This document shows, one piece after another, positions 1-5,166 of a stretch of 5,166 nt of DNA. The stretch lies in assembly GCA_030592655.1 (NCBI GenBank), contig JAUVIQ010000206.1:1-5166 (forward strand), given 5' to 3'. The translations under genes were made by a program, and so were the position numbers. The notes beneath the pieces are model-generated. The model saw nothing but the letters and a program-made list of their open reading frames with translations, had not been told where the DNA came from and searched no databases. Source of the stretch: Planctomycetales bacterium (GTDB lineage: Bacteria; Planctomycetota; Phycisphaerae; SM23-33). Each line of letters starts with the position of its first letter. Position 1 is the stretch's first letter.

Positions 1-814
1 CGGCAAATTGCTCGGCCCGTTTGGCGCGGACCTTCTTTAGCTGCTTACCCGAACCCTGCTCTACCCATTCCTCCGCCCATACAAGGCGGTCCAGTAGAAG
101 TTGCGCCCTGTCCCAGCGAGTGGCCCCGTATTGAAACTGGGCCAGTTCGGGTATTGGTTCGCCCGGACGTGGGCCTAGCAACTCCTTGATGATTTCCTGA
201 ACCTCGTTCAGGGCCTCGATATATTTTTCCCGGCGGGCCAGGTCCACCGTGGAAACAATTTGCAGATACTGCCTCGCCATATCAAAAAACTGCCCTGCCA
301 CCGATCCGGCCAGGTGTTCGTCGCCTGCATGTTTAAGTACGAAATCGAGACTTTGCTTCGCCTCATCGGGCTTTGTCGTTTCGTATGCCTCCAGCAGGTG
401 GTTCCGCAACTCCTTGCCGAGAGACTTCAGCAAAGACGCTTCTTCGGGCGTGATGGCGCCGTTTTCGACCTGGTTGCGAAGTTGTGTCTTGAACTGCCTG
501 TATATACGCCTCGCCTGCTTTTGGGTCTTGGTGGTGTCGATCCCGGCTGCGAAGCGGTCGAGCAGGGCATAGGCGTCCTGGCGGACCTGGGCGGCCTGGT
601 CCGATTCGGCGTCCAGTGTTTCTTTGTTCCCCCTGCCGTGCATGTCGTACTGCATTCTGCGGAATTCAACCGTTCCGTTGAACACCACCGCCCCGCCCCC
701 GCGCCAAAACAGCGGACCAAGAATCACCACCAACGCCCCGGTCAACAGCAGTACCGACAGTCCCGAAAGCGATGTGAATGTCCTGTCGGTGAATCTTCGA
801 AGTCCGAGCCTCAT
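1..814 (-). CDS. pstA: Probable phosphate ABC transporter permease PstA, N-terminal part (cut by window edge), with a large extracytoplasmic insert
   Basis: An open frame starts at the ATG at 814 and runs 271 codons off the left edge without a stop. After a short basic N-terminus (RRFTDR) comes one clear membrane segment at about residues 14-37 (LSGLSVLLLTGALVVILGPL). More than 230 residues follow with no further hydrophobic segment. They are charged and look alpha-helical (about 64-213), with a Pro/Gly break near 214-222 (GPRPGEPIPE). Ordinary PstA proteins are about 280-300 residues with only a short loop after the first helix, so this one carries a big insert on the outer face. The PstA call is inferred from gene order (pstS-pstC then this gene), the ATGA coupling to pstC, and the N-terminal helix. 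The diagnostic permease domain with its EAA loop would lie beyond the edge. A strong GGAGGT at 820-825 sits 5 nt before the ATG. It could instead be an unrelated membrane-anchored helical protein. Confidence 0.75.
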   Translation of the reverse strand, partial: MRLGLRRFTDRTFTSLSGLSVLLLTGALVVILGPLFWRGGGAVVFNGTVEFRRMQYDMHGRGNKETLDAESDQAAQVRQDAYALLDRFAAGIDTTKTQKQARRIYRQFKTQLRNQVENGAITPEEASLLKSLGKELRNHLLEAYETTKPDEAKQSLDFVLKHAGDEHLAGSVAGQFFDMARQYLQIVSTVDLARREKYIEALNEVQEIIKELLGPRPGEPIPELAQFQYGATRWDRAQLLLDRLVWAEEWVEQGSGKQLKKVRAKRAEQFA

Positions 815-826
815 TTTCCACCTCCC
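811..826 (-). promoter_or_regulatory. pstC/pstA stop-start overlap with strong Shine-Dalgarno
   Basis: The minus strand reads GGGAGGTGGAAAATGA. The TGA ending pstC (813-811) shares bases with the ATG of the next gene (814-812). The GGAGGT ribosome-binding site (825-820) is encoded by the glycine codons at the pstC C-terminus. This arrangement is typical of translational coupling, which would keep the two permease subunits near equal amounts. It also fixes the pstA start. Confidence 0.85.
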
Positions 827-1794
827 CGGGCGCGCCTTGCCCGCGAGAGGAAATACTCGCCGATGAGATTCAGCGTGAACGTAATCACCAACAGCACGAA
901 GCCCAGGGCGAAGAGGCAGTGGTAGTGTTGAGAGCCTCTGACAGTTTCGCCCATCTCGCCGGCGATAGTGGCAGTCATCGTTCGCACCGATTGGCCCAAG
1001 TCCCACCACGGCGACGGAACCTGGGCGGCATTTCCAGAAGCCATCCAGACTACCATCGTCTCGCCGATCGCCCGCATCATACCGAGGATAACGGCTGCGA
1101 TTATCCCGCTGTGGGCGGCGGGTATGACGACCTTGATTAATGTTTCTGCCCGCGTCGCGCCAAGTGCGTAAGAGCCTTCGCGCAATTCCCGGCCTGCCGA
1201 TGTCAGGGCGTCCTCGGCGATGCTGATAATCGTCGGAACAGCCATTATCGCCAGAATCAACGAGGCATTCAGGGCATTGACTCCGGTCGGCAGGCCGAGG
1301 TTCTTTTGCATCCACGGAGCAAGCACCAGGTACGCGAAGAATCCGTACGCCACAGACGGTATCGCCGCCAGTAACTCAATAACCGGCTTGATAATCTGTC
1401 GCAGGCGGAACGGGACGATGTCGCTGAGGAACACTGCCGCCAGCAGACCGACCGGAACGGCGATAATCAACGCACCGGCCGTTACGTACAGCGACCCTGC
1501 CAGCAATGCCAGCGCGCCGAACTCGGCAGCAGACTCGTGTGCGGGAAACCAATTCGAACTGCTGAGCAGTTCTCCAACGCTGCCGGAGGTCAGAAAAGGC
1601 CAGGCCTCCCGCGTGATGAAAACGAAGATGAGAATAACCGCCAGCACCGACGCGCAGGTAACCGCCAGCAGCATCGCCTTCCCAACCGTCGCTGTAAGAT
1701 ACCCCGTCAGGTCCTGTCCCGGAGTCAGCAGCAGCGGGCGATCAAACTCGCCCGTTACTGAAGCGTCGGAAGTCTGTCGAGTGGTGTTTGGCAT
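811..1794 (-). CDS. pstC: Phosphate ABC transporter permease PstC
   Basis: This is one of the two integral membrane subunits of the PstSCAB phosphate importer. With PstA it forms the channel through which phosphate from PstS passes, driven by PstB. The 327 residues match the usual length (E. coli PstC is about 320). A polar cytoplasmic tail (1-38) precedes six hydrophobic segments at about 40-62, 94-124, 138-160, 174-194, 226-252 and 293-315. Between segments 4 and 5 lies the EAA loop that docks on the ATPase, with EDAL at 194-197, GRELREGSYALGATRAETL at 201-219 and a final KVVIPAA at 221-227. The next segment carries RAIGETM at 241-247, typical of PstC. The ATG at 1794 has no recognisable Shine-Dalgarno sequence; the next Met (41) lies inside the first helix, so 1794 is the sensible start. 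The gene follows pstS after 109 bp, and its TGA overlaps the next ATG. Confidence 0.95.
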   Translation of the reverse strand: MPNTTRQTSDASVTGEFDRPLLLTPGQDLTGYLTATVGKAMLLAVTCASVLAVILIFVFITREAWPFLTSGSVGELLSSSNWFPAHESAAEFGALALLAGSLYVTAGALIIAVPVGLLAAVFLSDIVPFRLRQIIKPVIELLAAIPSVAYGFFAYLVLAPWMQKNLGLPTGVNALNASLILAIMAVPTIISIAEDALTSAGRELREGSYALGATRAETLIKVVIPAAHSGIIAAVILGMMRAIGETMVVWMASGNAAQVPSPWWDLGQSVRTMTATIAGEMGETVRGSQHYHCLFALGFVLLVITFTLNLIGEYFLSRARRARGGGK

Positions 1795-1834
1795 TTCGAT
1801 TCAATTGCGAAGCGGTTTATCGTGAGTATCGCCG

Positions 1835-1861
1835 AACGGCAAGCCCCCCCGGCTTGCCGTT
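1835..1861 (-). repeat. Perfect inverted repeat (11-bp stem, 5-nt loop) between pstS and pstC
   Basis: The arms AACGGCAAGCC (1835-1845) and GGCTTGCCGTT (1851-1861) are exact reverse complements separated by five C (five G in the pst transcript). The structure lies 42 nt after the pstS stop and 40 nt before the pstC start. In neither direction does a run of T follow, so it does not look like a standard intrinsic terminator. In other binding-protein transporters, hairpins at this place protect the upstream mRNA from 3' exonucleases or partly terminate transcription, so the binding protein is made in excess over the permeases. That role is inferred here. It may also be a copy of a dispersed REP-like palindrome, which one window cannot show. 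Confidence 0.8.
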
Positions 1862-1903
1862 TCGCGTCCTGTATCTTTTCCCACGCAGGATAAAGACAAC
1901 TCA

Positions 1904-2767
1904 TTAATAATTTGTTACCGGTACGAAACCTTTTGCTTCGATAACTTCCTGTCCCCTTTCGGTCAGGTGGAATGTTACGAAGGCATGGACGGTCGAACCG
2001 AGTTTCGGGTAGCCGTTGGTGAACATAAACAGCGGGCGGCTTATCGGATACTTTCCGGTGGCGATTGTCTTTCGCGTCGGCATCACGCCGTCGATCTTCA
2101 GGGCCTTGACGGACTTATCCACGAAGCCCAGACCGACGTAGGCGATTGCCCCGGTAGTGGTCTTGACGCGGGCATGGGCCTGGGGGTTGGAATTGACATA
2201 CTCGACACCCTTGGACACCTTCTGCTTCTTCATCAGAAGTTTGTGGAAGGTCTCATATGTGCCGGAGGATGTGTCCCGGCTGATGACGACGATTTTCTTG
2301 TTGGCCCCGCCGAGTTGTTTCCAATTCTTAATCTCACCCTTATAGATTTTGCGGATTTGTTCGCAGGTCAGCGCCTTGACGGGGTTGGAAGGGTGCACGA
2401 TTACGCACACGCCGTCCATCGCCACGGCGTGAGCGACCGGCATTATGCCTTTTTCGACGGCCTTCTTGAATTCCTTGGCCTTCATAAACCGGCTCATCGT
2501 GGCGATGTCGCATCGCCCGTCGATTAAGGCTGCGGCTCCGTCGCCGCTTCCGGTCTTCTTGACTGTAATTGAAACGCTCTTGTACTTCTTTCCGAACACC
2601 TCGGCGAAGGCGTCGGCAATCGGCCCGACGGTCGTCGAACCTTCAATCTGCAACTTCGCCTTCTTTTCCTTCGCTGCTGGCTTCTCGCCCGCGCCGGCCC
2701 CACACGGAACCATGCACAAACCTGCGACCATCACCAACTGTACGACCTTCTGCCAATGCTTCTTCAT
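1904..2767 (-). CDS. pstS: Phosphate-binding protein PstS, exported
   Basis: This is the extracytoplasmic solute-binding protein that captures orthophosphate and hands it to the PstC/PstA channel. It has 287 residues, in the range of compact PstS proteins. The signal peptide has a basic start (MKKHWQK), a hydrophobic core at about 8-21 and a likely signal peptidase I cleavage after AGA near 24-26, followed by a lysine-rich linker (28-38). Family motifs that form the phosphate pocket are visible in order: EGSTTV (42-47), TGSGDG (72-77), CDIATMSR (86-93), SRDTSSGTYETF (163-174) and TTGAIAYVG (204-212). The ATG at 2767 is chosen because GAGGAG at 2775-2780 lies 7 nt upstream; a TTG five codons earlier would place this ribosome-binding site inside the gene. 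It is the first gene of the pst operon and diverges from phoB. The high lysine content of the mature protein is notable but not diagnostic. Confidence 0.96.
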   Translation of the reverse strand: MKKHWQKVVQLVMVAGLCMVPCGAGAGEKPAAKEKKAKLQIEGSTTVGPIADAFAEVFGKKYKSVSITVKKTGSGDGAAALIDGRCDIATMSRFMKAKEFKKAVEKGIMPVAHAVAMDGVCVIVHPSNPVKALTCEQIRKIYKGEIKNWKQLGGANKKIVVISRDTSSGTYETFHKLLMKKQKVSKGVEYVNSNPQAHARVKTTTGAIAYVGLGFVDKSVKALKIDGVMPTRKTIATGKYPISRPLFMFTNGYPKLGSTVHAFVTFHLTERGQEVIEAKGFVPVTNY

Positions 2768-2787
2768 CTCTGCTCTCCTCAAAAAGG

Positions 2788-2808
2788 GGTTTCCGATTTC
2801 TGATTTCT
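2788..2808 (-). repeat. Short 7-bp tandem repeat upstream of pstS
   Basis: Read on the minus strand, two exact copies of AGAAATC (2808-2802 and 2801-2795) are followed directly by GGAAACC (2794-2788), which matches at five of seven positions. The array lies just upstream of the pstS ribosome-binding site, so it is in or near the mRNA leader. PhoB-family regulators bind 7-bp direct repeats, but usually with a 4-bp linker, so an operator role is only speculative. It could be chance. Confidence 0.35.
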
Positions 2809-2863
2809 CACGTCCGACTGCGGCTGCATTGTCTGATGTGATTGTTAGGGCAGTATTTCCGAA

Positions 2864-2884
2864 GCATTAAGATTGCGCTAATGC
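2864..2884. repeat. Inverted repeat GCATTA-N9-TAATGC in the divergent region
   Basis: GCATTA (2864-2869) and TAATGC (2879-2884) form a perfect 6-bp dyad with a 9-bp spacer, about 25 bp right of the centre of the intergenic region. The arms are 15 bp apart, not a whole number of helical turns. It could be a regulator site affecting both promoters. A 6-bp dyad can also arise by chance, and PhoB-family proteins normally bind direct rather than inverted repeats. Confidence 0.35.
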
Positions 2885-2896
2885 GTTTAAGGGCGG

Positions 2897-2926
2897 TTGC
2901 GGAGAGATTGGCTGGCCTGTTAGAAT
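2897..2926 (+). promoter_or_regulatory. Candidate phoB promoter with extended -10
   Basis: TTGCGG (2897-2902) and TAGAAT (2921-2926) are separated by 18 bp. The -10 matches TATAAT at five of six positions and is preceded by TGN (2918-2920), an extended -10 element. Transcription would be expected to start about 7 nt after the -10, near 2933, which is practically at the phoB ATG (2935). The -35 match is weak. A promoter further upstream is possible. Confidence 0.45.
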
Positions 2927-2934
2927 GACCGGCG

Positions 2935-3636
2935 ATGTCGAAGAAACGCATCATCATCGTCGAGGATGAACCCGACATGGCCGAACTTGTGGCCATGAGG
3001 CTTCAGCGCGAAGGATACATCGTCGAGACGGTCGGCGACGGGGCCGAAGCGCTGGAGATGATTCGCTGCTCGCCGCCGGACCTGGTGCTGCTTGACCTGA
3101 TGCTGCCGGGGATGCCGGGGACGGAAGTGGCGACGAAACTTCGCAACGACGCCCGCACCGCCGGCGTGCCCATCATCATGCTGACAGCCAGGAGCGAAGA
3201 GAGCGACATCGTCGTAGGTCTGCACCTCGGAGCGGACGATTACATCACCAAACCTTTCAGCATGTCGGTGCTTGTCGCTCGGATATCGGCCTTGATGCGC
3301 CGAAGCCGGGATGTCGCTTCATCCGACGGCCGGACGCTCAAGGTCGGCCCAATAAAAATAGACGCCGACCGTCACATAGTGAAAGTGAACGGAAAAAGAA
3401 TAACACTGACGTTGACGGAGTTCCGCCTGCTGGTGGCGATTATCTCGGCCAGGGGGCGGGTATTGGATCGCAATCAACTGATGGATCAGGCGCTGGGAAT
3501 GGACACGGTGGTTACGGATCGCACTATCGACGTTCACCTGACCGCGTTGCGAAAGAAACTGGGCAAGGCCCGCAAATACATCCAAACCGTTCGCGGACTG
3601 GGATACAAACTGGCGGATGAAAATGATACGCCATAA
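2935..3636 (+). CDS. phoB: PhoB-family response regulator (OmpR/PhoB type)
   Basis: This is a cytoplasmic DNA-binding regulator, phosphorylated by its partner kinase and expected to activate phosphate-starvation genes such as the adjacent pst operon. Its 233 residues match PhoB (about 229). The receiver domain spans about 4-122: acidic pocket residues E10 and D11, phospho-acceptor D54 in LLDLMLPGMPG, T84 in MLTAR and K106 in ITKPF. The winged-helix DNA-binding domain spans about 134-227, with LTLTEFRLL (158-166), the recognition region around TDRTIDVHLTALRKKLG (194-210) and the C-terminal hairpin TVRGLGYKL (218-226). All switch residues are present, so it should be functional. The ATG at 2935 is supported by the receiver beginning at once (KKRIIIVEDE), yet there is no Shine-Dalgarno sequence before it. 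The name PhoB rather than another OmpR-family member rests on similarity plus the pst and phoR neighbours. Confidence 0.93.
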   Translation: MSKKRIIIVEDEPDMAELVAMRLQREGYIVETVGDGAEALEMIRCSPPDLVLLDLMLPGMPGTEVATKLRNDARTAGVPIIMLTARSEESDIVVGLHLGADDYITKPFSMSVLVARISALMRRSRDVASSDGRTLKVGPIKIDADRHIVKVNGKRITLTLTEFRLLVAIISARGRVLDRNQLMDQALGMDTVVTDRTIDVHLTALRKKLGKARKYIQTVRGLGYKLADENDTP

Positions 3637-5166
3637 ATTCTTCTGGAAGTTGTTCGCGGGCAACCTGTTGCTGATGGTGATTATCCTGTCGGTCGGCGGA
3701 GTCCTCTCGTATCGCTATCTCAACGCCAACTATCAGCGCGAAAACACCGAAGACCAGCGCCGCATAGCCCGGATATCCCAATTGCATTTCCAGCGTATCT
3801 GGCCGATGCAGACCGGTGAAATCGACGCCGATTGCAAAAACCTCTTTGCCGATTCGCAGATGCGTCTGACCGTAATAGCCGACGACGGGATCGTACTTGG
3901 CGACAGCCAGGCCAATCCTCTCACCATGGAAAATCACAAGACCGACGACCGACCTGAGATTCTCGCCGCCTTACATGGTAAAGAAGGCCGGGACACCCGC
4001 TCCAGTGAAACCCTGGGTATGGAGTTTCGATATTTCGCAGAGCCAATAAGCAAAGGCGGTAAAGTCGTCGGCGTCGTAAGGGTCGCTATGCCCGTCCGGG
4101 CAATTGCCGAGGGTCGAACCGTCATTCGCAACGCGCTGCTGTGGTCGGCATTGGCGGCGGTGGCCGTTGCGGCTGTGATTGCGGGGCTGCTGGGATGGAT
4201 GTGGCATTCGCCTATTCGACAGATTACGCGGGCCGCTCGAAAAATCGCCGCAGGCGACCTGACCGACAGGGCACACGTTCGCGGCTCGGACGAACTTGCC
4301 CAATTGGCAACGGCCCTGAACGAAATGCGCCGAAGTCTCGCCGCCCAGATTGACACGATTACCTCCCAGCGCGAGCACCTTTCCGCCGTCGTCCAGAACC
4401 TCCGCGAAGGCGTCATCGCACTGGACGGACAGGGGCATATAGTCCTTATGAATAAGTCGGCAGCCGACATGCTCGACGCCGATGCCGGAGATGCAACAGG
4501 GCAATATATCCAGACGGTCGTGCGCATACCGGGCGTTCTGGATGTGTTCAATCAGGCCGCAGAGACGGGCAAATCCGTTGGCAGGCAGGTCGAGGTTATA
4601 ATAGGCAATGTGCAGCGGATACTCGATTTGCACGCAGTAAAAGTCGCCGGTACTGCTTCGGAGGGCATCACCGCCCTGCTGGTGTTGAGAGACATTACCG
4701 AAACAGCCCGCGCCGCTGCGATGAAGGCCGATTTCGCCGCAAACGCATCGCACGAACTTCGCACACCGCTGGCCACTCTGCGAGCAGCCGTCGATTCGCT
4801 GCTTCACACACAAGGCGAAGAACCGGAAAATCTCGGCAGGATATTGCCTATTCTGGATCGGCACGTCGCACGTCTGGAGGAGATGACAAAGGACCTGCTC
4901 GACCTGAATATCATTGAAACCGCCAGGCAAACCCTCAAAACCGAGAAGATTGAATTGGCCTCGCTCGTCGGCTGGGCCGAAGAGCGTTTCGCCCAGGCCG
5001 CCGGCGACAAAAACGTCGAATTGAAGATCGCCGCCGACCAGCTGGCCTCTGTGTTCGCCTCCGACCGGACGCTGATACAACTGATCCTCCAGAACCTGAT
5101 TGACAATGCGATAAAATTCACGCCCGCCGCCGGTCGGGTTGAATGCCGGCTCCGGCTTGAAGACAA
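3617..5166 (+). CDS. phoR: PhoR-family sensor histidine kinase, C-terminus cut by window edge
   Basis: This is a membrane sensor kinase that phosphorylates PhoB under phosphate limitation. The window shows 516 residues with no stop. Order: first membrane helix about 12-31; extracytoplasmic PAS/Cache-like sensor about 36-170, with LTMENHK (102-108) and SSETLG (129-134); second helix about 174-195; HAMP about 196-248 (GSDELAQLATALNEM, 223-237); a PAS domain about 251-362; HisKA with phospho-acceptor H379 in ASHELRTPL; then the start of the ATPase domain with the N-box around N497 (NLIDNAIKFT). The G-boxes lie beyond the edge. This layout resembles Bacillus-type PhoR, which has a large outer domain, rather than the shorter E. 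coli PhoR. The ATG at 3617 overlaps the phoB end by 20 bp; a second in-frame ATG at 3623 has better spacing from GGCGG (3612-3616) and is an equally possible start. The pairing with phoB is clear from this overlap. Confidence 0.93.
   Translation, partial: MKMIRHKFFWKLFAGNLLLMVIILSVGGVLSYRYLNANYQRENTEDQRRIARISQLHFQRIWPMQTGEIDADCKNLFADSQMRLTVIADDGIVLGDSQANPLTMENHKTDDRPEILAALHGKEGRDTRSSETLGMEFRYFAEPISKGGKVVGVVRVAMPVRAIAEGRTVIRNALLWSALAAVAVAAVIAGLLGWMWHSPIRQITRAARKIAAGDLTDRAHVRGSDELAQLATALNEMRRSLAAQIDTITSQREHLSAVVQNLREGVIALDGQGHIVLMNKSAADMLDADAGDATGQYIQTVVRIPGVLDVFNQAAETGKSVGRQVEVIIGNVQRILDLHAVKVAGTASEGITALLVLRDITETARAAAMKADFAANASHELRTPLATLRAAVDSLLHTQGEEPENLGRILPILDRHVARLEEMTKDLLDLNIIETARQTLKTEKIELASLVGWAEERFAQAAGDKNVELKIAADQLASVFASDRTLIQLILQNLIDNAIKFTPAAGRVECRLRLED

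Larger units (their letters stand above)
2768..2934. promoter_or_regulatory. Divergent pstS / phoB intergenic regulatory region
   Basis: These 167 bp separate the starts of the pst operon (leftward) and phoB-phoR (rightward), so they should hold both promoters and, by family knowledge, PhoB binding sites. I could not find a convincing E. coli-type Pho box (paired CTGTCAT-like 7-mers spaced 11 bp) or Bacillus-type TTAACA repeats. What can be seen is the pstS ribosome-binding site (2775-2780), a 7-bp tandem repeat close to pstS (2788-2808), an inverted GCATTA repeat in the middle (2864-2884), and an extended -10 next to phoB (2918-2926). No convincing sigma-70 promoter for pstS was found, which would fit activator dependence but does not prove it. 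Confidence 0.7.

Noticed and set aside
427..720. Minus-strand frame of 97 codons inside the pstA region
   Set aside because: It is out of frame with the longer, edge-crossing pstA frame on the same strand, and its Arg/Thr/Pro-rich translation indicates a frame-shifted reading of pstA.
260..925. Plus-strand frame of 221 codons opposite pstA and the pstC end
   Set aside because: The minus-strand frame from 814 has a strong ribosome-binding site, a start coupled to pstC and a plausible membrane helix. The plus-strand frame has none of these and runs across the pstC/pstA junction.
1220..1825. A 201-codon plus-strand frame opposite pstC
   Set aside because: It is antisense to the conserved PstC helices and EAA loop, and its low-complexity Ser/Thr/Ala/Arg composition is typical of a shadow frame.
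1835..1870. The pstS-pstC hairpin as an intrinsic terminator
   Set aside because: No T-run follows the stem in either direction, and the downstream genes belong to the same transporter, so full termination is unlikely.
2696..2767. PstS as a lipoprotein, because of cysteines in the signal region (LC, PC)
   Set aside because: The residues before the cysteines (AGLC, MVPC) do not fit the lipobox, which needs Gly/Ala/Ser directly before Cys. Cleavage after AGA by signal peptidase I fits better.
1904..2782. An upstream TTG start for pstS (five extra codons)
   Set aside because: The GAGGAG ribosome-binding site would then be inside the coding sequence. The ATG at 2767 has ideal spacing and gives a normal signal peptide beginning MKKHW.
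2828..2848. ATTGTC / ATTGTT pair as a Pho box
   Set aside because: The two units are 13 bp apart rather than 11 and match the consensus poorly. The two TGTTAG copies in the region (2843 and 2918) are 75 bp apart and so do not form a tandem site.
3971..5080. A 369-codon open frame on the minus strand opposite phoR
   Set aside because: It lies fully antisense to a clearly conserved histidine kinase whose domains read through without interruption. Its translation shows no recognisable domain and looks like a GC-driven shadow frame.

Overview
This window holds a phosphate-starvation locus. On the minus strand it carries a high-affinity phosphate ABC importer, pstS-pstC-pstA, with pstA running off the left edge. 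Diverging from it on the plus strand is a PhoB/PhoR-type two-component system, with phoR running off the right edge. Base composition is moderately GC-rich by eye. The best guess for the host is a Planctomycetota bacterium, possibly Phycisphaerae-like. This rests on an unusual PstA-like protein with a very large extracytoplasmic insert, sparse Shine-Dalgarno use and the overall flavour of the proteins. It is an impression from memory and was not checked by any search.

Layout from left to right: 1-814 (minus) is the N-terminal part of a probable pstA, with one membrane segment followed by more than 230 helical, hydrophilic residues. 811-1794 (minus) is pstC, whose stop codon overlaps the pstA start as ATGA. 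1795-1903 is a gap containing a perfect 11-bp hairpin. 1904-2767 (minus) is pstS, the exported phosphate-binding protein. 2768-2934 is the divergent regulatory region. 2935-3636 (plus) is a PhoB-family response regulator. 3617 to the right edge (plus) is a PhoR-family sensor kinase that overlaps the phoB end by 20 bp. No stretch longer than 300 bases lacks a gene.

How the genes work together, by family knowledge: PstS captures orthophosphate outside the cytoplasmic membrane and PstC/PstA form the channel. The ATPase PstB and the regulator PhoU would be expected further left but are not visible here. PhoR and PhoB sense phosphate status and would be expected to act on the shared 167-bp intergenic region, inducing both arms when phosphate is scarce. 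No canonical Pho box is recognisable there, although several short repeats are candidates. The most unusual items are the enlarged PstA, the pstS-pstC hairpin and a possible leaderless phoB transcript. No mobile element, CRISPR array, tRNA or rRNA was seen.
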